64,000 bases of DNA from Marinobacter persicus (GTDB lineage Bacteria; Pseudomonadota; Gammaproteobacteria; Pseudomonadales; Oleiphilaceae): NCBI RefSeq assembly GCF_900114155.1, contig NZ_FOSC01000005.1, forward strand, positions 186,001-250,000, read 5' to 3'. The notes beneath the pieces are model-generated. The model was not told where the DNA came from, ran no database searches, and saw nothing but the letters and a program-made list of their open reading frames with translations. The position numbers and the translations under genes were made by a program. Within the stretch, counting starts at the first letter, position 1; the number at the start of each line of letters is the position of its first letter. Positions 1-10,700 of this stretch are shown here, in pieces.

Positions 1-525
1 GCCTACATGGACGCCCTGCGTAAAGAAGGCGATTCCATTGGTGCCCGCATCAACGTGGTGGCCGACGGCGTGCCCCCGGGCCTGGGCGAGCCGATTTTTG
101 ACCGGCTGGATGCCGACCTGGCCCATGCCCTGATGAGCATCAACGCCGTCAAAGGCGTGGAAATTGGCGCCGGATTTGAATGCATCGAGCAAAAAGGCAC
201 CGAACACCGGGACGAGATGACCCCGGACGGCTTTTTATCCAACAACGCCGGCGGCGTGCTGGGCGGTATTTCCTCCGGCCAGCCGATTGTTGCCAGCATT
301 GCCCTGAAACCGACCTCCAGCCTGCGTATTCCCGGAAAGGGTATCGACGTTCACGGCAATGCCACCGAGGTGATTACCACCGGTCGTCACGACCCCTGCG
401 TGGGTATCCGGGCCACACCAATTGCCGAGGCCATGATGGCCATCACCCTGATGGACCACTACCTGCGCCACCGGGGGCAGAACGGCGACGTTCAGGTAAG
501 CACGCCCGTTCTCGGCCAGCTTTAA
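1..525 (+). CDS. aroC: Chorismate synthase, 3' part (5' end outside window)
   Basis: Converts 5-enolpyruvylshikimate-3-phosphate to chorismate, the last step of the common aromatic pathway, in the cytoplasm. The frame is open from the first base and gives 174 codons, about the C-terminal half of a protein usually near 360 residues. Seen family motifs: [37 protein letters not shown] and the signature [19 protein letters not shown]. It ends at TAA 523-525, and an MFS gene follows in the same frame after a strong Shine-Dalgarno. The aroC-MFS pair is also known from Pseudomonas. Only truncation by the window edge is seen; the gene itself looks intact. Confidence 0.97.
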   Translation, partial: AYMDALRKEGDSIGARINVVADGVPPGLGEPIFDRLDADLAHALMSINAVKGVEIGAGFECIEQKGTEHRDEMTPDGFLSNNAGGVLGGISSGQPIVASIALKPTSSLRIPGKGIDVHGNATEVITTGRHDPCVGIRATPIAEAMMAITLMDHYLRHRGQNGDVQVSTPVLGQL

Positions 526-543
526 GCAAGGGGAGGAGGCAGC

Positions 544-1695
544 ATCTACTGGCGGCTTTCCAACCTCTACTTCTGGTTCTTTGCCCTCCTTGGAGGGCTT
601 TTGCCTTACTGGTCCCTTTACCTGGAGGGCCAGGGCTTTTCCTACCTGCAAATCGCCACCCTGATGGCCACTATCCAGCTCACCAAGGTAGTGGCCCCCA
701 GTGTCTGGGGCTGGCTGGGTGACCGCAGCGGCCAGCGCGTGCGGCTGGTGCGTTTCGGCGCCATCACCGGTTCGCTGTTTTTCGCCGGCGTGTTCCTCGA
801 ACCCGGCTTTTATGGCCTGTTGCTGGTCATGCTGGCCTTCACCTTTTTCTGGAACGCCATACTCCCGCTGTATGAAGTGATCACCCTGCGCGCCCTGGGC
901 AAGCGCAGGGACAAGTACGGCAAGGTGCGGCTGTGGGGCTCGGTGGGGTTTATCGGATCAGTGGCGTTGATTGGTGGTTTGCTGGAATTCGTGCCCATCC
1001 AGTCCTTGCCCTGGTTGCTGTTGCCGGTATTTGCGGGCATTGCGCTGTCGGCGTTTCTGGTGCCATCGGAGCGGGGCGAGCGTAAACCGCCGGCGCCCAA
1101 GGGCAGCCTGAAAGCCATCGTCACCCATCCCTCGGTGGTGGCGTTTTTCCTGATGAATTTCCTGTTGCAGGTGTCCCACGGGGCTTACTACACCTTCTTC
1201 AGCATTCATCTGGAGCAACACGGCTATGGCAAACTGGCCATTGGCCTGTTGTGGTCACTGGGTGTGATTGCGGAAATCGGGCTGTTTCTGGTGATGCACC
1301 GACTCACGGCCCGATTCACCGTGCGCCAGATTGTCATTGGTGCGCTGACCCTGACCATGATCCGCTGGATGCTGATTGCCGAAATGACCGGCCTGTTGCC
1401 GGTATTGCTGTTCGCGCAGCTTTTGCACGCGGCCTCCTACGGCGCCTTGCATGCGGTGTCCGTGCAATACATCCAGGGCTTCTTCGGCAAACATCACCAC
1501 GGCCAGGGACAGGCGCTATACAGCGGCCTGACCTTCGGTGCGGGTGGAGCGCTTGGCGCCTGGTTGTCAGGCTTTCTGGTGGATGGATTCAGCACATCCG
1601 CCGCCTTCTGGGGCGGTGCTATGGCCATGGCGATTGCGACGGTGATCACCTGGCGAAAACTCCAGCCGCCACCGGCAGAAACCGCTGACGCCTGA
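544..1695 (+). CDS. MFS transporter (MFS_1-like / 3-phenylpropionate-permease-like family)
   Basis: Inner-membrane major facilitator with about 12 hydrophobic segments; the substrate cannot be told. The N-terminal motif YWRLSNLYFWFFALLGGLLP fits the HcaT/YcaD-like group, and that homology begins at codon 544 or 547, upstream of the first TTG at 601. No ATG, GTG or TTG lies between the aroC stop (523-525) and 601. A strong Shine-Dalgarno (AGGGGAGGAG, 529-538) is followed six or so bases later by ATC 544, so a rare AUC start is the best reading. A TTG start at 601 would delete most of the first membrane segment. It ends at TGA 1693-1695, directly abutting the stop of the convergent LysR gene. 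Confidence 0.85.
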   Translation: MYWRLSNLYFWFFALLGGLLPYWSLYLEGQGFSYLQIATLMATIQLTKVVAPSVWGWLGDRSGQRVRLVRFGAITGSLFFAGVFLEPGFYGLLLVMLAFTFFWNAILPLYEVITLRALGKRRDKYGKVRLWGSVGFIGSVALIGGLLEFVPIQSLPWLLLPVFAGIALSAFLVPSERGERKPPAPKGSLKAIVTHPSVVAFFLMNFLLQVSHGAYYTFFSIHLEQHGYGKLAIGLLWSLGVIAEIGLFLVMHRLTARFTVRQIVIGALTLTMIRWMLIAEMTGLLPVLLFAQLLHAASYGALHAVSVQYIQGFFGKHHHGQGQALYSGLTFGAGGALGAWLSGFLVDGFSTSAAFWGGAMAMAIATVITWRKLQPPPAETADA

Positions 1696-2571
1696 TCAGC
1701 CCCGGGTTTCCTCGGCTTCAATAATCGCCAGCATGGCCCGGGCACTGTTACTCAACTGTCGGCCGGAAAGCGCAATCGCCCCCAATACCCGGGTGACCGG
1801 ATGCCCAACCTCCAACACGGTCAGACTGCTGTCCAGCATACTCACCGGCAGCACGCTCCAGCCCAGTCCCACGCTGGTCATCATCTTGATGGTTTCCAGG
1901 TAATTGGTGGGCATCAGCGGCGCCAGCGGCAGATTGGCTTCCAGGAACAGCCGGCTGACCACCCGGTAAGTGGCCGTGCTGGTATCCGGCAGCAGCGCCG
2001 GATGCCCGGCCAGATCGGCCAGTGCTGGTTTCTTCAGTCTGGCCAGTGGATGATCCGAGCCCACCACAAACGCCATCGGATCCGGCCACTGGGCGTGAAT
2101 CCGGAAATCCGGGTTCATGCTGTCACTCAGGGTGACAAAGGCCAGCTCGGCATGGCGTTTGTTCATCTGATGGTAGGCGGCGTCAGACTCCATGAATTGC
2201 AGGTCCAGTGTGACTTGCGGATAAGCCTTGCGGAATCGCCGCAGCCAGTTAGGCAGGTGATGCAGACCAATGTGGTGGCTGGCAATCACTGAAAGCTCGC
2301 CTTCCACAGTGTCGGCATCTGGTGACAATGCCAGCCGGGCATTGTGGATCTCATCCAGAATCCGGCGGGCGTGTGGCATGAGCCTGGCTCCGGCATCCGT
2401 CAGGCGGATATCCCGGTTGCTGCGGTCGATCAACCGGGCGCCCAGCTGCGTTTCCAGGGCGGCCAGGCGTTTACTGATCGCCGGCTGCGTCAGGTGCAGG
2501 ATCTCGGCCGCTTCCGAGAATGAGCCCTGGTCCACGATGGTGAGGAACGCTTTTAGCGAGTTTGAGTCCAT
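1696..2571 (-). CDS. LysR-family transcriptional regulator
   Basis: A 291-aa one-component regulator. Residues 1-60 form the winged helix-turn-helix (FSEAAEILHLTQPAISKRLA), and residues about 90-290 form the periplasmic-binding-like effector domain (GELSVIASHHIGLHHLP and onward). It ends back-to-back with the MFS gene and starts 541 bp from leuC, which is on the opposite strand. A LysR gene is also next to leuC in Pseudomonas aeruginosa. Control of leuC or of itself is therefore plausible, but no operator was identified. The effector is unknown. Confidence 0.92.
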   Translation of the reverse strand: MDSNSLKAFLTIVDQGSFSEAAEILHLTQPAISKRLAALETQLGARLIDRSNRDIRLTDAGARLMPHARRILDEIHNARLALSPDADTVEGELSVIASHHIGLHHLPNWLRRFRKAYPQVTLDLQFMESDAAYHQMNKRHAELAFVTLSDSMNPDFRIHAQWPDPMAFVVGSDHPLARLKKPALADLAGHPALLPDTSTATYRVVSRLFLEANLPLAPLMPTNYLETIKMMTSVGLGWSVLPVSMLDSSLTVLEVGHPVTRVLGAIALSGRQLSNSARAMLAIIEAEETRG

Positions 2572-2641
2572 GGTTTATGCCTGTGAGTTGCCTACTTCGT
2601 TTTAGCCTGCTCAGTTATGGCGGTTGTCGTGGTTTCAGGAC

Positions 2642-2803
2642 CCTCCTCCCAAAAACCGCTACGAGCACCCGCAAGCGGGTCCGGCCAGCAATCATAGATT
2701 GCTGTCGTTCGGCTGCACATGAAGCTTCGCTTCATAAACGCTTGCCTCACCCATGTGCGCTTCTCTCAGGCCATCCATGGCCTTCGAAATTTTTGGGAGA
2801 AGG
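2642..2803 (-). repeat. Long palindromic intergenic repeat, copy 1 (inverted orientation)
   Basis: Outer arms CCTCCTCCCAAAAA (2642-2655) and TTTTTGGGAGAAGG (2790-2803) pair with one mismatch. The interior carries further small hairpins: CCCGCAAGCGGG, AGCAATCATAGATTGCT, ATGAAGCTTCGCTTCAT and GGCCATCCATGGCC. Its reverse complement shares CCAAAAATTTCGAAGGCCA, TGGCCTGAGAGAA and GTGCTCGTAGCGGTTTTTGG with the copy at 46111-46265, which shows common ancestry. Confidence 0.85.
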
Positions 2804-2859
2804 CCCCTGAAGCCGCTTTGCGGAATTGGGCGTTTCGCACTGATATCTAACAGCGGGGT

Positions 2860-2957
2860 GGCGGGGAACGCTTTCCAAAAGTATCGAGGGCCAAGGATGG
2901 CCCGAGTTAAGCGCATAGGGACATGCTTGTAGCGTCTTTTGGAAAGCGTTCCCCGCC
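2860..2957 (+). repeat. Long palindromic intergenic repeat, copy 2
   Basis: The arms at 2860-2880 and 2937-2957 are a perfect 21-bp inverted repeat with the inner core CTTTCCAAAA / TTTTGGAAAG. The interior has GGGCCAAGGATGGCCC and GGGACATGCTTGTAGCGT, matching modules in the other copies. It lies head-to-head with copy 1. Confidence 0.88.
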
Positions 2958-3033
2958 GCCGCGCGTCCGGCACTTAGTCGAAAGCCAATGATTTAGGATT
3001 CCTTAATGGAATTCAATGAATAAAAAACATGAA

Positions 3034-3063
3034 TTGAGGTTATTCAGTAACAAAGGGTAAACT
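3034..3063 (+). promoter_or_regulatory. Probable sigma70 promoter of leuC
   Basis: TTGAGG (3034-3039) and TAAACT (3058-3063) are separated by 18 bp, about 50 bp before the leuC ATG. The hexamers are imperfect, so this is a match by eye only. Confidence 0.4.
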
Positions 3064-3112
3064 CTTCGGAAAGCGTCATAAAACAGAAACCCCCAAAGAG
3101 TGAGAGAGAACC

Positions 3113-4531
3113 ATGGCGGGCAAGACCTTATACGACAAATTGTGGGACGACCACTTGGTCAAACAGCGGGACGACGGCTCCGCGTTGATCTACATCGACC
3201 GGCAATTGCTGCACGAAGTGACCTCCCCGCAGGCGTTTGAAGGCCTGCGCCTGGCTGGTCGCAAGCCGTGGCGTCTCGACGCCAACATCGCCACCCCGGA
3301 CCACAACGTACCGACCACCGATCGCGACAAGGGCGTGGAAGGCATTGTTGATCCGGTATCGCGCATCCAGGTGGAAACCCTGGACAAGAACTGCGACGAG
3401 TTTGGCATCCTCGAATTCAAGATCAAGGACCAGCGCCAGGGCATCGTGCACGTGATCGGCCCTGAGCAGGGCGCCACTCTGCCGGGTATGAGCATTGTCT
3501 GTGGTGACTCCCACACTTCGACCCACGGCGCGTTTGGCTGTCTGGCCCATGGCATCGGCACCTCCGAGGTGGAGCATGTGCTGGCCACCCAGTGCCTGGT
3601 GCAGAAGAAGATGAAAAACATGCTGGTCAAGGTCAACGGCAAGCTCGGTCCCGGGGTCACCGGCAAAGACGTGGTGCTGGCGATTATCGGCAAGATCGGC
3701 ACTGCCGGCGGCACCGGTTACGCCGTTGAATTCGGTGGCGAAGCCATTCGCGGCTTGAGCATGGAAGCGCGGATGAGTATCTGCAATATGTCCATCGAAG
3801 CGGGTGCCCGTGTGGGCATGGTGGCGGTGGACGACACCACGATTGATTACGTAAAAGGCCGTCCGTTCGCGCCGAAAGGCGAGACCTGGGACAAGGCCGT
3901 GGACTACTGGCGCACTCTGCACAGCGATGACGACGCCGAGTTCGATAAGGTTGTGGAGCTGGATGGTTCCGCCATCAAGCCGCAGGTAAGCTGGGGTACC
4001 TCTCCTGAAATGGTGACCGGCATTGACGGCAGCGTGCCCGATCCCGACCGGGAAGCGGATCCCATCAAGCGTGAAGGCATTGTGCGCGCCCTGAAATACA
4101 TGGGCCTCAAGCCGAATCAGAAGATCACCGACATCCAGCTGGACCGTGTGTTCATTGGTTCCTGCACCAACAGCCGGATTGAAGATCTGCGCGAGGCGGC
4201 CGCCGTGGTTAAGGGTCGCAAGGTATCCCCAAGCCTCAAGCAGGCGATGGTGGTGCCGGGTTCCGGCCTGGTGAAGGCCCAGGCGGAGCAGGAAGGCCTG
4301 GACAAGATCTTCATCGAAGCCGGTCTGGAATGGCGCGACCCGGGTTGCTCCATGTGTCTGGCCATGAACGCCGACAAGCTGGGGCAGGGCGAGCATTGTG
4401 CCTCTACCTCCAACCGGAATTTCGAGGGGCGTCAGGGCTTTGGTGGTCGTACCCACCTGGTGAGCCCGGCCATGGCGGCGGCCGCGGCGGTCACCGGCCA
4501 TTTTGTTGATGTCCGCGAATTGATGCACTGA
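3113..4531 (+). CDS. leuC: 3-isopropylmalate dehydratase large subunit
   Basis: With LeuD it isomerises 2-isopropylmalate to 3-isopropylmalate in leucine synthesis. The protein has 472 aa, the normal length. The aconitase-type [4Fe-4S] ligands are present: one Cys in FIGSCTNSR (about residue 351) and two in GCSMC (about 412 and 415). Substrate motifs such as [12 protein letters not shown] are intact. ATG 3113 follows GAGAGAGAACC. It is first in leuC-leuD-leuB, with 17 bp to leuD. Confidence 0.98.
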   Translation: MAGKTLYDKLWDDHLVKQRDDGSALIYIDRQLLHEVTSPQAFEGLRLAGRKPWRLDANIATPDHNVPTTDRDKGVEGIVDPVSRIQVETLDKNCDEFGILEFKIKDQRQGIVHVIGPEQGATLPGMSIVCGDSHTSTHGAFGCLAHGIGTSEVEHVLATQCLVQKKMKNMLVKVNGKLGPGVTGKDVVLAIIGKIGTAGGTGYAVEFGGEAIRGLSMEARMSICNMSIEAGARVGMVAVDDTTIDYVKGRPFAPKGETWDKAVDYWRTLHSDDDAEFDKVVELDGSAIKPQVSWGTSPEMVTGIDGSVPDPDREADPIKREGIVRALKYMGLKPNQKITDIQLDRVFIGSCTNSRIEDLREAAAVVKGRKVSPSLKQAMVVPGSGLVKAQAEQEGLDKIFIEAGLEWRDPGCSMCLAMNADKLGQGEHCASTSNRNFEGRQGFGGRTHLVSPAMAAAAAVTGHFVDVRELMH

Positions 4532-4548
4532 TCCACAGGAGAGACACC

Positions 4549-5196
4549 ATGCGCGCATTCACGCAACACCAGGGCGTTGTCGCCCCCATGGACCGGTCCA
4601 ATGTGGATACGGACATGATCATTCCCAAGCAGTTTCTGAAGTCGATCAAGCGCACCGGCTTCGGCCCGAACCTGTTCGACGAGCTGCGCTATCTGGACGA
4701 GGGCAAGCCGGACCAGGATTGTTCCCAGCGCCCGATCAACCCGGATTTTGTCCTGAACCAGGACCGCTACAAGAACGCCAGTGTGCTGCTGGCCCGGGCC
4801 AACTTTGGTTGTGGTTCCAGCCGCGAGCATGCCCCCTGGGCGCTGGATGATTTCGGCTTCCGGGTGATTATTGCCCCGAGCTTTGCCGACATTTTCTACA
4901 ACAACTGCTTCAAGAATGGCCTGTTACCCATTGTTCTTCCTGAAGAAGTGGTTGACCAGCTGTTCCGTGAAACCGAAGAGAGCAAAGGCTACCAGCTGTC
5001 GGTGGACCTGGAAGCAAAAACCGTTACCACGCCGTCGGGCGAGGTGTTCAGCTTTGAGGTGGACGACTTCCGCCGGCACTGCCTGCTCAACGGTCTGGAC
5101 GATATCGGTGTCACCCTCGAGGACGCCGACCTGATCAGAGATTACGAAGAAAAGCGCAAGCAAACCGCGCCCTGGCTGTTTAACGCCGGACACTAA
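4549..5196 (+). CDS. leuD: 3-isopropylmalate dehydratase small subunit
   Basis: A 215-aa swivel-domain subunit that completes the LeuCD active site. Seen motifs: [15 protein letters not shown] near the N-terminus and [16 protein letters not shown] at about residues 84-99. The start ATG 4549 follows AGGAGA. It lies 17 bp after leuC and 19 bp before leuB, so co-transcription is very likely. Confidence 0.98.
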   Translation: MRAFTQHQGVVAPMDRSNVDTDMIIPKQFLKSIKRTGFGPNLFDELRYLDEGKPDQDCSQRPINPDFVLNQDRYKNASVLLARANFGCGSSREHAPWALDDFGFRVIIAPSFADIFYNNCFKNGLLPIVLPEEVVDQLFRETEESKGYQLSVDLEAKTVTTPSGEVFSFEVDDFRRHCLLNGLDDIGVTLEDADLIRDYEEKRKQTAPWLFNAGH

Positions 5197-5215
5197 TCAA
5201 CAAGGACAAGAGACT

Positions 5216-6289
5216 ATGCCCCGTAATATTTTGTTGCTGCCGGGTGACGGCATTGGCCCGGAAATCGTTGCCGAAGCCGAAAAGGTGCTGAGAAAGGTTA
5301 ACGACGATTTCAAACTGGACCTGCACTTCGAATCTGCCCTGGTGGGCGGTGCGGCTCTGGACGAGCACGACGATCCGCTGCCGGACGAAACCCTGGACAA
5401 GGGCCGCAAGGCCGACGCCATCCTGCTGGGCGCCGTGGGTGGCCCGAAGTGGGACAGCCTGCCCATGGCAAAGCGTCCGGAAAAGGGCCTGCTGGGCCTG
5501 CGCTCCAACCTGGAGCTGTTCGCCAACCTGCGCCCGGCCATCCTGTATCCGCAGCTGGCTTCGGCTTCATCGCTCAAGCCGGAAGTGGTATCAGGCCTGG
5601 ACATCATGATCGTCCGTGAACTGACCGGCGGTATCTACTTCGGCCAGCCTCGCGGCATTCGCAATCTGGAGCACGGTGAGCGTCAGGGCTACAACACCTA
5701 CGCCTACACCGAATCGGAAATTCGTCGTATTGGTCGTGTGGCCTTCGAAACCGCCCAGCAGCGCGGCAAGAAGCTGTGCTCCGTGGATAAGGCCAATGTG
5801 CTGGAAGTCACTGTTATGTGGCGGGAAATCATGGAAGACCTGAAGCGCGAATACCCGGATGTGGAACTCACCCACATGTACGTGGATAACGCCGCCATGC
5901 AGCTGGTTCGTGCCCCCAAGCAGTTCGACGTGATTGTGACTGGCAACATGTTTGGTGATATTCTTTCTGACGAAGCGGCAATGTTGACCGGTTCCATCGG
6001 CATGCTGCCGTCGGCGTCACTGAACTCCGACAAGCAGGGCATGTACGAGCCGTGTCACGGTTCTGCACCGGATATCGCCGGGCAGGGCATTGCCAATCCG
6101 CTGGCCACCATTCTGAGTGCTGCAATGATGTTGCGCTACAGTCTGGATGAGGAAGAGGCTGCCAAAGCGATCGAGGCAGCGGTCAGCAAGGTGCTGGATC
6201 AGGGGCTGCGCACCGCCGACATCATGTCTGAAGGCGGCCAGAAAGTATCCACCCGCGAGATGGGTGAAGCGGTACTGAACGCCCTTTAA
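5216..6289 (+). CDS. leuB: 3-isopropylmalate dehydrogenase
   Basis: NAD-dependent oxidative decarboxylation of 3-isopropylmalate. The protein has 357 aa, usual for the family. The glycine-rich N-terminus [12 protein letters not shown], the metal and substrate region VDNAAMQLV and the signature [19 protein letters not shown] are all present. The ATG follows AAGGACAAGAGACT. It is the third gene of the leu cluster; asd begins 131 bp downstream with no clear terminator between. Confidence 0.98.
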   Translation: MPRNILLLPGDGIGPEIVAEAEKVLRKVNDDFKLDLHFESALVGGAALDEHDDPLPDETLDKGRKADAILLGAVGGPKWDSLPMAKRPEKGLLGLRSNLELFANLRPAILYPQLASASSLKPEVVSGLDIMIVRELTGGIYFGQPRGIRNLEHGERQGYNTYAYTESEIRRIGRVAFETAQQRGKKLCSVDKANVLEVTVMWREIMEDLKREYPDVELTHMYVDNAAMQLVRAPKQFDVIVTGNMFGDILSDEAAMLTGSIGMLPSASLNSDKQGMYEPCHGSAPDIAGQGIANPLATILSAAMMLRYSLDEEEAAKAIEAAVSKVLDQGLRTADIMSEGGQKVSTREMGEAVLNAL

Positions 6290-6420
6290 AACCGGTCCGG
6301 CACTACCAGCAACAACCAAGACCCGACAGTGGCGGGATGCAGCCACTGCGGGATCATCCATCCGGTCCCAGCCAGCGATAACGGCAAGGGGTCGGCACAA
6401 AAGAGGTTCAAAGGTCGCAC

Positions 6421-7536
6421 ATGAAGCGAGTTGGACTTGTAGGTTGGCGCGGCATGGTGGGCTCGGTCCTCATGCAGCGCATGCGTGAAGAAAACGATTT
6501 TGCCGATATCGATCCGGTGTTTTTCTCCACTTCCCAGACCGGGAAGCCGGCCCCGGACGTTGGCAAGGATGGCGTTCCGCCTCTGCAGGACGCCTTCGAT
6601 ATCGACACTCTCAAAACCATGGATGTGATTGTCACCTGTCAGGGTGGCGACTACACCGGCGAGGTTTACCAGAAACTGCGCGATGCAGGCTGGGACGGCT
6701 ACTGGATTGACGCCGCCTCCACGCTGCGCATGGTGGACCATTCCGTGATCGTGCTCGATCCGGTGAACCGCAATGTGATCGACGAAGCGCTCGACAAGGG
6801 CGTGAAGGATTATATTGGCGGCAACTGCACCGTCAGCCTGATGATGCTGGCCCTTGGCGGCCTGCTGGAGCAGGATCTGATTGAGTGGGTCTCTCCGATG
6901 ACCTATCAGGCGGCTTCCGGTTCCGGTGCCAAGCACATGCGTGAGCTGCTGGACCAGATGGGCGCCCTGAACGGCGCGGTGAAGCCCGAGCTGGAAGACC
7001 CGTCTTCCGCTATTCTGGAAATTGACCGCAAGGTGACCGACACCATGCGTTCAGGCGATTTCCCGACCGCCAACTTCGAGGTGCCCCTGGCCGGCAGTCT
7101 GATTCCGTTCATCGACAAGCAGCTCGACAACGGCATGAGCAAGGAAGAGTGGAAAGCGGGCGTTGAGACCAACAAGATCCTGGGCCGCAGCGATAACCCG
7201 ATTCCCATTGACGGTATCTGTGTTCGTATCGGTGCCATGCGTTCCCACAGTCAGGCCCTGACCATCAAGCTCAAGAAAGACATTCCGGTGTCTGAGATCG
7301 AGAGCATCCTGGCCAAGGCCAATGACTGGGTGAAAGTGATCCCGAACGAAAAAGAAGCCACCATGCGCGAACTGACACCGGCGAAAGTCACCGGCACGCT
7401 CAGTGTGCCGATTGGCCGTATCCGCAAGCTGTCCATGGGTCCGGAATACATTTCCGCCTTCACCGTGGGTGACCAGCTGCTGTGGGGTGCTGCTGAGCCC
7501 CTGCGCCGCATGTTGCGGATTCTGCAGGAACGTTAA
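6421..7536 (+). CDS. asd: Aspartate-semialdehyde dehydrogenase
   Basis: NADPH-dependent reduction of aspartyl phosphate to the semialdehyde, feeding Lys/DAP, Met and Thr synthesis. The protein has 371 aa. The nucleotide loop is [17 protein letters not shown] (residues 4-20). The catalytic Cys is in GGNCTVS (residue 136), and the insert pattern is that of the gammaproteobacterial Asd. A strong terminator follows at 7583. The leuB-asd-fimV order is as in Pseudomonas. Confidence 0.97.
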   Translation: MKRVGLVGWRGMVGSVLMQRMREENDFADIDPVFFSTSQTGKPAPDVGKDGVPPLQDAFDIDTLKTMDVIVTCQGGDYTGEVYQKLRDAGWDGYWIDAASTLRMVDHSVIVLDPVNRNVIDEALDKGVKDYIGGNCTVSLMMLALGGLLEQDLIEWVSPMTYQAASGSGAKHMRELLDQMGALNGAVKPELEDPSSAILEIDRKVTDTMRSGDFPTANFEVPLAGSLIPFIDKQLDNGMSKEEWKAGVETNKILGRSDNPIPIDGICVRIGAMRSHSQALTIKLKKDIPVSEIESILAKANDWVKVIPNEKEATMRELTPAKVTGTLSVPIGRIRKLSMGPEYISAFTVGDQLLWGAAEPLRRMLRILQER

Positions 7537-7582
7537 CAGTCGGCAATTAATGCCAACTGTGTCCGGTTTTTTAAAACCGATC

Positions 7583-7625
7583 AGGGGCGGGTGCTGCTTT
7601 CAGTGCTCGCCCCTGTTATTTTTCA
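7583..7625 (+). terminator. Rho-independent terminator after asd
   Basis: A 14-bp stem AGGGGCGGGTGCTG / CAGTGCTCGCCCCT with three G-U pairs and the loop CTTT, followed by a T-rich tail (TGTTATTTTT). It separates leu-asd transcripts from fimV. Confidence 0.8.
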
Positions 7626-7798
7626 GCGAGGTTAACAAGTTCCGTCTGATATATCTCAAAACAGTGCAAGGAATGCGTCTGATTGATTGATAAAAGGGAA
7701 TTAATCAACAATACTTGCTTGATCTAACAATATTTAACCTCGTCCGATTCTGTTGATATTCAGCAGTGAAGAATAACGGAGACTGGAAAGGAAAAAGC

Positions 7799-10700
7799 AT
7801 GAAGGTACGCAAGCTTGCGGTTGCCCTGGCGCTGGCGGGAGGGCTTGGCTCCGGGATGGCAAATGCCCTGGGACTGGGCGAAATTGAACTCCAGTCATGG
7901 CTGAATGAACCCCTGGATGCGGAAATTACGCTCCGACAAAGCCAGGGCGTCAATCCTGCCGATGTGTACGTCAACGTGGCGCCGGAAGAAGCTTACGAGC
8001 GGGTCGGCCTTGATCGTGACGCCTTTCTGAGCAAACTGAAATTCAATGTGGTCACCGGCCCTGATGGTGGCCTTCGCATCGATGTGACCTCCCGCGAACC
8101 CCTTCGCGAACCCTACCTGAACTTCCTGCTGGAATTGACCTGGCCGAATGGCCGGCTGATGCGCGAATACGCGGTACTCGTGGACCCGCCGGTTTACGCG
8201 GAAGAATCCGGCATGGAGGAGTCCGTGGCCGCACCGACTGCTTCCGCAAGGGAACCGGAGCCCCGGCGCAGTGAGGAATCTCGCCGTCGTCAGGCTGAGG
8301 CCGAGAGCTCCCTGTCGCGCGGTTACGGTGATGGTGAGGCAGACAGTTACGGGCCGACCCGGGCATCGGATACCCTGTGGTCCATTGCCAGGGAGATGCG
8401 CCCCGATTCGTCCGTGTCCATGCACCAGATGATGCTGGCCATTCAGGACGAGAACCCCAATGCGTTCATGGGCGGCAACATTAACCGGCTGATGCAGGGG
8501 CAGGTTCTGCGCGCTCCGTCCGAGGAACAGATTCGCAGCCGCAGCCGTGCCGAGGCTGACCGCCTGGTAGCCCGCCAGAACCAAGAGTTCCGCGCTCCCG
8601 CACAGGAGGCCACACCGGAATCTGCTCCGGAAGGGGAAACCCAGCAAGCAGCCGGCGGGGCGGGTGAGGCCGCAGCCCAGGACAGCGAACTGAAGCTGCT
8701 GGTTGCGGAAGAGACCGAAACCGAGGCCCGCGATACGGAAGACGGTGCTTCTGCCGGTGGTGATGGTGAACAGGCCGGCGGACAGGACGCCGGTGCTGCC
8801 GTGGCGGCGGAAGAAATGGACGCTTTGCGCCGGGAAAACCAGGAGCTGGACAGTCGCCTGCAGGATTTGCAGGAGCAGGTCCAGACCCTGCAACGCCTGC
8901 TTGAGCTGAAAGATAACCAGTTGGCTGATTTGCAGGGCATGACGGCGGAAGAAGCCGAGCAAGCTGAACAGGCTGCTGCGCCTTCCGGCGCAACGGAAGA
9001 AGACACTTCCGGGCAGGCTGGGGTGTCCGGCGATGACAGCGAACAGCCGAGTGCCGACCAGCCGACCGCCGGTGAGGACGAATCTTCAGAGGCGGAAGGC
9101 CAGCCGACCCAATCCGGGGACGAGTCAGCCGCTCAGCAGGCGGATGATCAGGAAACCTTCGCTGATGAGTCTGACGCTGCAGCAGAACCTCAGGCCCAGG
9201 AGCAGCAGGCAGCTCCTGAAACCGCGCCGGAACCGGCCCAGCCCGCAGCACCGGCCCAGAAGCCATTCCCGGGCAACATTATTGACGCCATCATGACCAA
9301 CCCCATGTACCAGATGGCGCTGGGTGGTGTTCTGGTGCTGCTGCTTCTGGTGTTGCTGTTGCTGCGTCGCCGGCAGGCCGCCAAGGAAAAGGAGTTCTTC
9401 GAGCAGTTTGCTGACGAGGAAGCCCAGGATACCGGTGAAGGCAATATTGATCTGGAATCCGGACAGGAAGCGGCGCCGGCGGTTGCCGAAGAGCAGCCGG
9501 ATGCAATGGCGGAGGCCGACAAGTACCTGGGCTTTGGGCAGTACCCGCAGGCTGCCCAGGTGCTGGAAAACGCCATCTCCCGTGAACCGAGCCGCAGCGA
9601 TCTGCGCCTGAAACTGCTCGGTGTTTACGCCGACAGCCAGGACGCCGAGTCGTTCGACAAGCAGTACAACGAACTGGCAGCGCTGGAGGATGAAGAGGCC
9701 ACGGCCCGTGCTGACGAGCTGCGCAATCGCATGGAAGAGGACGAGGCAGGTCCCAGCATTGATGACCTGGAGTCCCAGCTTCGTTCGGAAAATGTATTTG
9801 AAGGTGAAGAAGAGCAGGCCCCGGAGCCGAGCCTCGAAAACGAATCCGCCGAAAGCTTTGAGAAAGATCTGGAAGAACGTACCGATGCCTCTGAGGAGTC
9901 GATGGAGTTTGATCTTTCTCTGGATGAGCTGGAGGACGAAACCTCGAAAGAAGAGGCCGAAGATTCCGATCTGGAGGAGCCGGACTTCGGTTCACTGGAT
10001 TTTGATCTGAGTGACGAGGAAAGCTCTGAGAAGCCGAATGAAGGAACGGAAGCCACTGAAACGCAAGTGGCTGACGACAACGCTCTGGAATTCGAGCAGA
10101 GCTCCGAATTTGAGCTGGATGAATCGCCCGAATTGCAGGACCTGGCGTCGGAATTCGAAGAAACTGAATCGGAAAAGCCGGAGGCCGCAGAAGCCGACTC
10201 CCTTGAAGACGAGCTCTCCGTTGGTCCGCAAACCCTGGACGACTCCTTCCTGGATGAACTGGATGCGGAAATCGACAAAGTATCCGGCGAGGACGATCAG
10301 CCCTCAGGCGCCGAAGAAGTGTCGGGGTTGACACCGGAGCAGGACCAGCACGAGGAACCGGAACAGGCTGTTGAGTCCCTCGAAGACGAGTTTGACAGTC
10401 TGGACATGGATCTGTCCGAGGAAGACCTGGCAATCATGGACGAACTCTCCGACGAAGACGATATTCCGTCTCTTGATGAAGAGGTGGCAGCATCCGACGA
10501 AGGATCTGGTCAGGCCGAAGCGGAACCCGGGGAAACTGAAGAGAGCGACAACGGTGATCAGGAATCGCCTGAATCACCGGTCGAAGCCGGCTCTGAATCC
10601 GGGGAAGGTGAGCCGGCATCTCCGCTTGACCTGGATGAAAGCGATCTCGGCGACGATGACGACTTTGACTTCCTGGCTGGTACCGATGAAGCCGCCACCA

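Larger units (their letters stand above)
2572..3112. other. Gene-free 541-bp gap between LysR gene and leuC
   Basis: No credible coding frame on either strand. It holds two adjacent long palindromic repeats (2642-2803 and 2860-2957, listed separately) and a probable leuC promoter near 3034-3063. The remainder is AT-rich leader sequence just before leuC. Confidence 0.8.

Noticed and set aside
2642..2957. CRISPR array
   Set aside because: Repeats are palindromic, differ in sequence and are not separated by regular spacers; no cas genes are nearby.
7766..7798. Upstream in-frame ATG as fimV start
   Set aside because: It would put 11 polar residues before a clear signal peptide, and the ribosome site AAGGAAAA fits ATG 7799.
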